Source: Solirubrobacterales bacterium
GTDB lineage: Bacteria > Actinomycetota > Thermoleophilia > Solirubrobacterales > 70-9
NCBI GenBank assembly: GCA_030835185.1
Contig: JAUQWL010000004.1
Location: 1 to 14,927, forward strand
Direction: 5' to 3'
Length of the DNA stretch: 14,927 nt
A model generated the notes under the pieces. That model worked only from the letters and a program-made list of their open reading frames with translations, was not told where the DNA came from and made no database searches. The translations under genes and the position numbers were made by a program. Shown here piece after piece: positions 1-7,283 of this stretch. Within the stretch, counting starts at the first letter, position 1, and the number at the start of each line of letters is the position of its first letter.

Positions 1-1
1 C

Positions 2-1294
2 CGCAAGCCCTGGGTCAAGACTTCGCTGGCCCCCGGTTCGACGGTGGTTACCGACTATCTGGATCGTGCCGGGCTGACCGAGTACCTGGACGCACTCCAG
101 TTCAACCTGGTCGGTTACGGCTGCACCACATGCATCGGCAACTCCGGCCCGCTCGACCCGGCGATTTCGGCGGCGATCGAGGAGAAAGACCTCGTCGTCT
201 GCTCGGTCCTCTCCGGAAACCGGAACTTCGAAGGCCGGATCAGCCAGGACGTCAAGGCCAACTACCTCGCTTCGCCACCGCTGGTCGTCGCCTACGCGCT
301 CGCAGGCCGCATGGACATCGATATCCAGACCGACTGCCTCGGCGAGGACCCCGACGGCAACCCGGTGTACCTGAGCGACATCTGGCCGGATACCGCTGAA
401 ATCGCCGAGGTCGTAGGCGAGTCGATCCGTCGCGAGATGTTCACCGAAAGCTACGGTGGCGTATTCGACGGTGACGAGAACTGGCAGAAGGTCTCGGTAC
501 CCGAGGCCGACCGTTACACCTGGCCAGACTCGACCTACGTCCGCCGCCCGTCTTTCTTCGAGGACATGCCGGCGGACCCTCCCGGCGTCGACCCGATCGA
601 GGGCGCCCGCGTACTGGCGCTGCTCGGCGATTCGATCACTACTGACCACATCTCTCCGGCCGGGGCGATCAAGAAGTCCAGCCCGGCCGGTGCCTGGCTG
701 ATCGAGCAGGGAGTCGGCCCGGCCGATTTCAACTCCTACGGTTCCCGGCGCGGCAACCATGAGGTCATGGTGCGCGGCACTTTCGCCAACATCAGGCTGA
801 GGAACCTGCTGGTCGAAAAATCGGGCGGCTTCACACGGCACTTTCCCGGTGAGCAGGAAACCAGCATCTACGAAGCGGCGATGCAGTACGCCGACGAAGG
901 GGTACCGCTGGTCGTGCTCGCCGGCAAGGAGTACGGCTCCGGCTCCTCCCGGGACTGGGCCGCCAAGGGCACCAAGCTGCTCGGGGTGCGCGCCGTGATC
1001 GCAGAGAGCTACGAACGGATCCACCGGTCCAACCTGATCGGCATGGGAGTGCTGCCACTGCAGTTCCCGGACGGCGAGAACGTCGAATCCCTCGGCCTGA
1101 ACGGGCGGGAAGTCATCACCGTCGGCGAGCTTGACCAGGGCCGCGCCAAGTCGGTCCGGGTCACGGCCGAACGGGACGGGGCCGAAGCGGTCGTTTTCGA
1201 GGCGGTGGTAAGGCTCGATACGCCGAATGAAGTCCGGTATTTCCAGAACGGCGGAATCCTCCAGACCGTCCTGCGCGACCTCAACGCCGCCTGA
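2..1294 (+). CDS. acnA: Aconitate hydratase, C-terminal part (5' end outside window)
   Basis: Aconitase interconverts citrate and isocitrate in the TCA cycle using a [4Fe-4S] cluster. The frame is open from base 2, so the gene starts upstream; about 430 C-terminal residues of a roughly 900-residue enzyme are visible. Seen: the GYGCTTCIGNSG motif at about 116-151, which holds two of the three cluster cysteines (codons at 122 and 131; the third would lie upstream); then LSGNRNFEGR, a linker, and the swivel domain with GDSITTDHISPAG, NSYGSRRGNHEVMVRGTF and the substrate-binding GKEYGSGSSRDWAAKG. The end, after LRDLNAA, is intact. The GTG at 44 is an internal valine, not a start, because conserved residues (KPWVKTSLAPGS) precede it in frame. 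The order and motifs match the AcnA/IRP1 type rather than AcnB. The next gene follows after 13 nt on the same strand, so co-transcription is likely. Confidence 0.97.
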   Translation, partial: RKPWVKTSLAPGSTVVTDYLDRAGLTEYLDALQFNLVGYGCTTCIGNSGPLDPAISAAIEEKDLVVCSVLSGNRNFEGRISQDVKANYLASPPLVVAYALAGRMDIDIQTDCLGEDPDGNPVYLSDIWPDTAEIAEVVGESIRREMFTESYGGVFDGDENWQKVSVPEADRYTWPDSTYVRRPSFFEDMPADPPGVDPIEGARVLALLGDSITTDHISPAGAIKKSSPAGAWLIEQGVGPADFNSYGSRRGNHEVMVRGTFANIRLRNLLVEKSGGFTRHFPGEQETSIYEAAMQYADEGVPLVVLAGKEYGSGSSRDWAAKGTKLLGVRAVIAESYERIHRSNLIGMGVLPLQFPDGENVESLGLNGREVITVGELDQGRAKSVRVTAERDGAEAVVFEAVVRLDTPNEVRYFQNGGILQTVLRDLNAA

Positions 1295-1307
1295 GCCCGG
1301 CGGCGCT

Positions 1308-2522
1308 GTGACGCCGGCGGGCGAATCCGGACCGAAGGATTTCAAGGACCGGATCTCACCGGAGGCGGTCAGCGGCCTTGCTTCCATCCTGAGCGACGCA
1401 TGGCCCGGCTTCCCGGAGGAGGAATTCGCCGCTTCGGCGACCTCAGGCCTGACTGATCTCGAAATGAAGGCCCGGGTCAATCAGGTGGCCCGGGCGCTCA
1501 ACGCGACCATGCCAGGTGATTTCGACAGTGCCGCCGGGGTGGTCCGCGAGGCGATGGAGGTGCCGGACTTCGACGGCTGGATCGTCTACTGCGTCAACGA
1601 CTGGGTCGCGCTCGCCGGCATCGACCGCCCGGATACCGCCCTGCCCCTGCTTGGTGAGCTGACATCCCGCTGGAGCGCCGAGTTCGCGATCCGCCCGTTT
1701 ATCGAGGCCCACCAGGATCGAACCTTCGAGCAGTTCCGGCTCTGGATCGCAAGTCCCGACGAACACAGGCGCCGGCTGGTCTCCGAGGGTTCCCGTCCGC
1801 GCCTGCCCTGGGGCAGGCAACTGACCGTTTTCGTGGCCGACCCGACACCGACGATCGCCCTGCTGGACCGGCTGGTTGACGATCCCTCCGCGTATGTGCG
1901 CAAGTCCGTGGCCAACCACCTCAACGACATTGGCAAGGACCACCCCGACCTCGCCCTGGCGACCGCCGCCCGGTGGCTCGGCGAGACGGCTTCGAGCGCG
2001 GATGCGGCTGCCGTCGTTGATGCCGCCGGTTCCCGTGGAGAGACCGGTGAAAGGCGGGGACCCGATCGTGAGCGCCGGCAGTGGGTCGTCTCCCACGGCC
2101 TGCGCAGCCTGGTCAAGGCCGGCGACCCGGAGGCCCTCCGGCTGCTCGGCTTCGACCCCGACGCCCCGGTGTCGCTTGCTGACTTCGCGGTCACGCCGAA
2201 GCGCATCGCGATCGGGGAAGCGGTCACGATCGAGTTCAGTCTGAGGGCCGCTGATTCGACCGCGGTGATGGTCGACTACCTGGTCCACCATGCGGGCGTG
2301 AGGCGCGACTCCGGCAACCCCGGTTCCCGGCGGCGACGCAAACCGAAGGTATTCAAGCTCAAGCGCACCGTGCTCGAGGCGGATGTCGGCACTTTCTTCC
2401 GCAAGCGACACCGCTTCCGCGACGCCTCGGTCCGCCGGATCCACCCCGGGCCCCATCTGGTGGAGATTCAGGTCAACGGAAGAGTCCTCGCCACCGCCAC
2501 CGTAGAGGTGACCGGCCCCTGA
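1308..2522 (+). CDS. AlkC-like DNA alkylation repair glycosylase with C-terminal Ig-like domain
   Basis: This 404-residue protein resembles the AlkC branch of HEAT-like-repeat DNA glycosylases, which excise alkylated bases such as 3-methyladenine without flipping them out. The helical repeats span about residues 18-285. The most telling stretch is YVRKSVANHLNDIGKDHPDL near 196-215, a hallmark of the family, followed by HGLRSLVKAGDPEALRLLGF (263-282). Residues 288-402 are beta-rich with a basic patch (SRRRRKPKVFKLKR, 340-353) and fit the Ig-like domain known at the C-terminus of AlkC proteins. An insertion rich in Ala, Gly, Asp and Arg lies at about 225-257, where family members normally have a short turn. 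The GTG start gives the N-terminus expected for the family. An in-frame ATG at 1227 would overlap aconitase by 68 nt and add an unrelated leader. No good Shine-Dalgarno is visible, so translation may be coupled to aconitase. The family is well supported; enzymatic activity is inferred. Confidence 0.85.
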   Translation: MTPAGESGPKDFKDRISPEAVSGLASILSDAWPGFPEEEFAASATSGLTDLEMKARVNQVARALNATMPGDFDSAAGVVREAMEVPDFDGWIVYCVNDWVALAGIDRPDTALPLLGELTSRWSAEFAIRPFIEAHQDRTFEQFRLWIASPDEHRRRLVSEGSRPRLPWGRQLTVFVADPTPTIALLDRLVDDPSAYVRKSVANHLNDIGKDHPDLALATAARWLGETASSADAAAVVDAAGSRGETGERRGPDRERRQWVVSHGLRSLVKAGDPEALRLLGFDPDAPVSLADFAVTPKRIAIGEAVTIEFSLRAADSTAVMVDYLVHHAGVRRDSGNPGSRRRRKPKVFKLKRTVLEADVGTFFRKRHRFRDASVRRIHPGPHLVEIQVNGRVLATATVEVTGP

Positions 2523-2578
2523 CTTCCGCCGGAGCAGCGGGAGATCCAGCATCTGATCCAAGCCAGGGTGTGCTTCGG

Positions 2579-2612
2579 CCGGACGGTGAGTAGCAGCGCT
2601 ACGACCGGACGG
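2579..2612. repeat. Small hairpin flanked by 8-bp direct repeats
   Basis: CCGGACGG occurs at 2579-2586 and again at 2605-2612. Between the copies lies a perfect 5-bp stem, GTAGC (2590-2594) with GCTAC (2598-2602), and a 3-nt loop. It sits about 60 nt after the stop of the AlkC-like gene. It may be part of a 3' processing or termination structure, or chance in GC-rich DNA. Confidence 0.4.
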
Positions 2613-2722
2613 CTGAAGTGCGAACTGGCGCCGGAGCCAGGGCCGCCCTGGCCGTGCCGGCGGCGCAGCCCGTCGCCCTGGAATCACTCGGCGAGGCTGC
2701 TGCGAGAAAGAAGGTGGCGGGC

Positions 2723-2758
2723 GAGGGTCGCGGGAGGCAGGGGGTCCGCGCGACCCTC
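2723..2758. repeat. Perfect 10-bp inverted repeat, possible transcription end structure
   Basis: GAGGGTCGCG at 2723-2732 pairs perfectly with CGCGACCCTC at 2749-2758 around a 16-nt loop. It lies in the gap between two converging genes, where a terminator or RNA-stabilising hairpin would be expected. There is no T-tract on either side, so calling it an intrinsic terminator would be an over-reach; many high-GC actinobacterial terminators do lack a U-tract. Confidence 0.45.
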
Positions 2759-3146
2759 ACCGCGCCTGCGCGTCGGTAGCCAGGGAGGGATGCCGACGCG
2801 AACGCTCCCGCGGTTTCCACCGCCGGAAGCGGGCTTGGAAGGTCTTAGTAAGTGGTGTGCTTGTCCGTAGAGGACACCTTGATCCTGCGCCGTCCCTTTT
2901 CCCTCGTCCGCTCTCCCGTTACTGCCAGCGGATCAAGACGATCCTATACCGGGATGGCATTCCCCGTCAACGTGGCATCCGGCCCGATTTCCGGCGTTCG
3001 GAAAACCGAGCTTCGTGCCATCCGGCAGCGAGCCACACCGCCTGGACTCCTCTCTCCGCAGACGCCGCCACCGGTGCCTCCGGTCACGGCTCGGACCTCC
3101 TGGCGTCGCCGCTTTCCGGTTCGTCGCGGCGGACCGGCCGGGGTGC

Positions 3147-6100
3147 TCAGACGGTCAGGGCGGTGAGCACGATCCGTTCCTGCTCGCGGACGTGAGCGAC
3201 GGAGTAACCCTCACCCGGGCTCGCTCGCTCGGGGCGACCTATGTAGTCGAGTTTGATGTCTCCCATTATCTCGGGAAGACGGCGGCTCATCACGCTCCAG
3301 GCGCCCATGTTCCTCGGTTCCTCCTGTGCCCAGACGATCTCGCGCAGGTTTGGGTAGGACTTGATCAGCGCTTCGATCTGGCTGCGCGCGAACGGGTAGA
3401 GCAGCTCGACTCTCACCACCGCGACCTTCTCGGAGCCTTCACGCGCTTCGGCCCCGTCGATGTCGAAGTAGATCCTGCCTGAACACAGGACCATGCGTTC
3501 GACCTTGTCGCGCCGCTCCTGGGCGCGAGGGTCGTCGAGGATGAAATGGAAATGCTCGTCGGTGAGTTGCGAGAGGTGCGCCGATGCCGCCGACTGTCGC
3601 AGCATCCCCTTCGGAGTGAAGATGATCAGTGGCCGCGGCTTCTTGATCAGGGCCTGCCGGCGGAGGAGGTGGAAATACTGGGCGGCCGTCGACGGATTGG
3701 CGATGCGCATGTTGCCTTCGGCGGCGAGCGACAGGAAACGCTCCATGCGGGCGCTGGAGTGCTCGGGTCCGGCACCCTCATGGCCGTGTGGCAGCAGCAG
3801 GGTCATACGCGAGGTCAAACCCCACTTCGACTCGCCGGAGGCGATGAAACTGTCGATGATCACCTGGCCGGAGTTGGCGAAGTCGCCGAACTGTGCCTCC
3901 CAGAGGACCAGCGACTCGGGTTTGGACGAAGCGTAGCCGTACTCGAATCCGAGGCAGGCATTCTCGGAGAGCGGGCTGTTGTGGAGTTCGAACGGGGCGG
4001 TCGCCGCATCGAGGTGCTGGATCGGCGCATACTTGAGGCCGGTCTTTTCGTCGTGGAGCACCAGGTGGCGCTGGGAGAAAGTGCCGCGCTCGGTGTCCTG
4101 CCCGGTCATCCTCACGTGGATTCCGTCGCTGACCAGCGAGGCGAAGGCGAGCGCTTCGGCGTGGGCGAACTCGATGCCGCCGCTTTCCATCGCTTCGGTG
4201 CGTCTGCTCAACGGTTTGCGCAGCTTGCGGTGGATCGTGAAGCTCGCCGGGACCTCCAGCAGGGCCTCGTTCAGTTCCCTCAGACGTTCCGGCTTGACCG
4301 CAGTCTGTACGGGGGGGCTGGCCGAGCGGTCGAGCTCGCCCGTGCCGACCGAGGTGATGGTGGGATCCTCGTAGACGCCGGAGTCCATCTTCTGACGGAG
4401 TTCATCGAGCGTCGAGCGCAGCTCCTTGCGGCGGGCCTCAGCGGTCTGCTCGACTTCCTCGCGGGTGACCACGTTCTGTTCGATCAGGGTCTTCGTGTAG
4501 ATCTCCGAGACCGGCTCATGGCTCTTGATCGTCGCCGACAGCAGCGGCTGGGTGTAGGCCGGTTCGTCGGTCTCGTTGTGGCCAAAGCGGCGGTAGCCGA
4601 CCACGTCGATCACGATGTCGCGCTTCCACTGGTCGCGGTAGGCCATTGCCAGGCGCATGGCGTGCGAACAGGCCTCGGCGTCGTCGGCGTTGACATGGAT
4701 GATCGGCACGTTGAAGCCCTTCGCCATGTCCGCCGCATATGGCGTCGAGCGCGCGTCGGTCGGATCGGTGGTGAATCCGATCTGGTTGTTCTCGATTATG
4801 TGGATCGTGCCGCCGACCGCGTATCCGTCGAGGCTCTGCATGTTGAAAGTCTCGGCGACGACACCCTGCCCGGGGAAAGCTGCGTCTCCGTGCAGCACCA
4901 CGGGAATGGCGCGGTTCGTATCCAGTTCGATCTTCGAACCTTTGATCTCGCTCTGGGAAAAGCGCGTGGCACCGGTTACGACCGGGTCGATGAACTCGAG
5001 GTGGCTCGGGTTGGGGTAGAGGTTCATGGCGATCGTCTCGCCGTCGTCAGTCTTGAACGAGCCTTCGTGCCCGTAGTGGTATTTGACGTCACCGGTGCCG
5101 CCGTGGGGGATGGCGGCAACGGCCTTCACATCCTCGATCCGCTTCGACCCCTCGAACTCGGCGAAGATCGATTCGGGGGAGCGCCCGGCATTGTGGGTCA
5201 GCACCGCCAGCCTGCCGCGGTGGGCCATGCCGATTACGACCTCCTCGGCACCGTCCCGCCGGGCGGTGGTCGAAAGCTCGTCGATCATGGTCACGATCGC
5301 GTCGAGGCCCTCGATCGAGAACATCTTCTGGCCAAGGTATGCCTTTTCGATGAAGCGCTCGAACTCGAACACCTCGATCAGGCGGTTCAGCATGCTCTTC
5401 TGCTCTTCCGTCGAAAACGGCTTGCGATGTGCGCCGGTCTCGATCATCTCCCGCATCCAGACGCGCTGCTGGTGGGAGGAGATGTGCTCGAACTGATAGC
5501 CGATGGTGCCGGTGTAGGCCGCTCGCATCCGCGGCAGTGCTTCGAGCAGGGTTTCCCCCGGCACGCCGATCCTCAGGATCGAAGCGGGAATCTGGCTCAT
5601 CAGCTCCGGAGTGAGCGCGACCGTTTCCGGGTCGAGGGCCGGGTCGCCCTTCGGACCGCTGCCGAGCGGGTCGAGGTCGGCCGCCAGGTGCCCGTGGGTC
5701 CGGAAAGCCTTGAGCAGCGAGGTCGCCGCCTGCACGGCCTGGAGCAGTTCCGGGCTGGGCGCGCCGGCGATCGCCGATGCGGGAGGCACCTCGGCGGAGA
5801 AAGGAGGAGCGAGTGCCGCCTTGGGGACTGCGGCTGCCAGCACCGATGCTTCGAGTCCGAGGTCGGTGGCGACGCTTTCGTAGAAGTCGCCCTCGCCGAA
5901 CAGAAGACCTTCGATCTGCTTGAGGAAGTTGCCGGACTCGGCCCCCTGGATGATGCGGTGATCGTAGGTCGAGGACAGGGTCATCACCTTGGAGATGCCG
6001 AGGTTCCGGAGCCTCGCCGGATCGGCATGCGACCACTCGGGGGGGTAGGCGATCGCTCCGGCGGCGACGATCGTTCCCTGGCCGGTCATCAGGCGGGGCA

Positions 6101-7124
6101 CCGAGGCGACCGTGCCGATGCCACCGGGGTTGGTCAGGGTGATGTTCGTCCCGGCGAAATCGTCAGGCGAGAGCTGGTTCTCGCGGGTCTTGGTGATCAG
6201 ATTCTCGTAATAGGCGTGGAAATCCGCGAAGTTCATCTCGCCGGCGTTCCTGATGGCGGGGACCATCAGGCTGCGGGATCCGTCCTTGCGTTCGACGTCC
6301 ACGGCGATACCGAGATTGATCGATCCGTCGTCGATCGAGTAGAGCTTTCCGTCCCGATCCTCGAAGTGTCTGGTCATCGCCGGCCACTCGCGGGCGGCCC
6401 GGACTATGGCCCAGGCGATCAGATGGGTGAAAGAAACCTTCATGCCACGCTGTGAAAGCTCACTGTTGAGGCCCTTGCGCTTGGCATCCAGCGTGTCGAC
6501 AGCAATCGTCCGGAACGAGGTCGCGGTCGGGATCGAACGGCTTTCGTCCATCGCCTTGGCCAGCATTCCGGCGGGACCTCGCAGGACCTTTTCTTCGGCG
6601 GCCGGTGTCGCGCTCCCGTCGGTCGCGGCGAGCACGTCGACCTTGGTCACCTTGCCGCCGGGCGCGCTGCCCGGAATCGTGTCGAGGGGCAGACCCTCGG
6701 CGGCCGCGATCCGCCTGGCGATCGGGGTCGCGCGGCCTTCGCCGGCATCGACCGCTCCGGGACCGGACGCATCGTCCCCAACGCCGTCGCCGGATTCGGC
6801 GGTGGCCGGGTGGTCGGGGGACGAGCCCGCCGAGTCACCGCTCGGACCACCCTCCGCCGACGCGCCTTCGGTGTCGGAAGGATCCATTTCGGCCAGGGCG
6901 TCGCCGACAGCGACTTCGTCATCGGGTTCTGCGCAGAGCTTCGTCACCCGCCCCGCGGTCGGCGCGGGCACCTCGGCATCGACCTTGTCGGTGGAGACCT
7001 CGACCAGGGTCTGGCCTTCCTCGACGACGTCACCTGCCGCCACATGCCACTCGAGGACGGTCCCTTCGGTGACCGACTCGCCCATCTCGGGCATCGCGAC
7101 TTCGATCATGGTGGACTCGGCCAT
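3147..7124 (-). CDS. kgd: 2-oxoglutarate dehydrogenase E2-E1 fusion (Kgd/OdhA type) with N-terminal lipoyl domain
   Basis: This 1325-residue protein should decarboxylate 2-oxoglutarate and pass the succinyl group to CoA in the TCA cycle. Domains in order: lipoyl domain at about 5-80, with the lipoyl lysine K47 in the DKV motif; an acidic Gly/Ser-rich linker to about 130; a peripheral-subunit-binding domain at about 131-167 (ATPIARRIA, GGKVTKVDVLAA); a succinyltransferase core at about 180-420 ending in the catalytic TYDHRIIQGAESG (H389); an Ala/Pro linker; then the thiamine-diphosphate E1 from about 455. E1 shows GMAHRGRLAVLTHNAG (632-647), HGDAAFPGQG (745-754), ENNQIGFTT (778-786) and, later, RFGHNETDEPAYTQP and TPKGMLRQ. 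Corynebacterial and mycobacterial fusions, as I know them, lack the lipoyl and binding domains, so this is a fuller version. The start chosen is MAESTMIEVAMPE; Met6 is an alternative, and neither has a strong Shine-Dalgarno. The open frame continues far upstream, but only as antisense of the next gene. A separate E3 is needed and is not in the window. Confidence 0.95.
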   Translation of the reverse strand: MAESTMIEVAMPEMGESVTEGTVLEWHVAAGDVVEEGQTLVEVSTDKVDAEVPAPTAGRVTKLCAEPDDEVAVGDALAEMDPSDTEGASAEGGPSGDSAGSSPDHPATAESGDGVGDDASGPGAVDAGEGRATPIARRIAAAEGLPLDTIPGSAPGGKVTKVDVLAATDGSATPAAEEKVLRGPAGMLAKAMDESRSIPTATSFRTIAVDTLDAKRKGLNSELSQRGMKVSFTHLIAWAIVRAAREWPAMTRHFEDRDGKLYSIDDGSINLGIAVDVERKDGSRSLMVPAIRNAGEMNFADFHAYYENLITKTRENQLSPDDFAGTNITLTNPGGIGTVASVPRLMTGQGTIVAAGAIAYPPEWSHADPARLRNLGISKVMTLSSTYDHRIIQGAESGNFLKQIEGLLFGEGDFYESVATDLGLEASVLAAAVPKAALAPPFSAEVPPASAIAGAPSPELLQAVQAATSLLKAFRTHGHLAADLDPLGSGPKGDPALDPETVALTPELMSQIPASILRIGVPGETLLEALPRMRAAYTGTIGYQFEHISSHQQRVWMREMIETGAHRKPFSTEEQKSMLNRLIEVFEFERFIEKAYLGQKMFSIEGLDAIVTMIDELSTTARRDGAEEVVIGMAHRGRLAVLTHNAGRSPESIFAEFEGSKRIEDVKAVAAIPHGGTGDVKYHYGHEGSFKTDDGETIAMNLYPNPSHLEFIDPVVTGATRFSQSEIKGSKIELDTNRAIPVVLHGDAAFPGQGVVAETFNMQSLDGYAVGGTIHIIENNQIGFTTDPTDARSTPYAADMAKGFNVPIIHVNADDAEACSHAMRLAMAYRDQWKRDIVIDVVGYRRFGHNETDEPAYTQPLLSATIKSHEPVSEIYTKTLIEQNVVTREEVEQTAEARRKELRSTLDELRQKMDSGVYEDPTITSVGTGELDRSASPPVQTAVKPERLRELNEALLEVPASFTIHRKLRKPLSRRTEAMESGGIEFAHAEALAFASLVSDGIHVRMTGQDTERGTFSQRHLVLHDEKTGLKYAPIQHLDAATAPFELHNSPLSENACLGFEYGYASSKPESLVLWEAQFGDFANSGQVIIDSFIASGESKWGLTSRMTLLLPHGHEGAGPEHSSARMERFLSLAAEGNMRIANPSTAAQYFHLLRRQALIKKPRPLIIFTPKGMLRQSAASAHLSQLTDEHFHFILDDPRAQERRDKVERMVLCSGRIYFDIDGAEAREGSEKVAVVRVELLYPFARSQIEALIKSYPNLREIVWAQEEPRNMGAWSVMSRRLPEIMGDIKLDYIGRPERASPGEGYSVAHVREQERIVLTALTV

Positions 7125-7283
7125 TTGAGGTGAGTCTATGCAAAGCGGCAAGGAGGGATGTTCCGCGTCGTCGAGGACTGCAGCTTCGCTGTCACTGCGG
7201 GCAATGTATGGTCCGGTCCATTCCGTCCCGAAGCTGGTTGAGCAGCCGCGGGAAACGAGGATCGCGAGTCTGGAGGAGGTTCG
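7125..7283. promoter_or_regulatory. Divergent promoter region between kgd and the acyl-CoA reductase gene
   Basis: The 159 bp between the two divergent start codons must hold both promoters unless the transcripts are leaderless. On the plus strand, TTCGCT (7185-7190), a 16-bp spacer and TATGGT (7207-7212) form a weak -35/-10 candidate for the reductase. On the minus strand, TACATT (complement of 7201-7206) is a possible -10 for kgd. Both matches are poor and are offered only as positions to test. The candidates overlap, so the two directions could compete. Confidence 0.35.
7272..7279 (+). promoter_or_regulatory. Strong ribosome binding site for the acyl-CoA reductase gene
   Basis: GGAGGAGG at 7272-7279 precedes the ATG at 7284. 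The first GGAGG is seven bases from the start codon. This is the best Shine-Dalgarno in the window, fixes the start of the gene, and suggests efficient translation. Confidence 0.8.

Larger units (their letters stand above)
2523..3146. other. Intergenic gap between convergent alkC-like gene and kgd
   Basis: This 624-bp stretch lies between the stop of the AlkC-like gene and the stop of the minus-strand kgd gene. Short open frames exist on both strands but none shows a recognisable domain, a ribosome binding site or convincing protein composition. I see no tRNA-like or rRNA-like sequence. The first third carries several small stem-loops (GTAGC/GCTAC at 2590-2602, CTGGC/GCCAG at 2625-2640, a 10-bp stem at 2723-2758). 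The right part has a small TCGG-AAAA-CCGA hairpin near 2997-3008. No hairpin is followed by a clear T-run on either strand, so the terminators for the two converging genes cannot be named with certainty. Confidence 0.6.

Noticed and set aside
1227..1307. An upstream ATG start for the AlkC-like gene.
   Set aside because: It would overlap the conserved end of aconitase by 68 nt, and the added residues do not resemble the AlkC N-terminus.
2568..3195. Small open frames of about 70-112 residues in the gap before kgd.
   Set aside because: They overlap each other in different frames, are dominated by Arg, Pro and Ser, and lack start signals or known motifs.
3546..6455. A 969-residue open frame on the plus strand opposite kgd.
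   Set aside because: It mirrors the codons of a strongly supported gene, is rich in residues typical of antisense high-GC frames (Arg, Val, Gly, His, Asp), and has no ribosome binding site or known motif.
7158..7241. A 27-codon ORF upstream of the reductase gene with AAGGAGGG just before its ATG, as a possible leader peptide.
   Set aside because: The Shine-Dalgarno is only one or two bases from the ATG, too close to work well, and the peptide has no regulatory codon run or attenuator-like stem after it.
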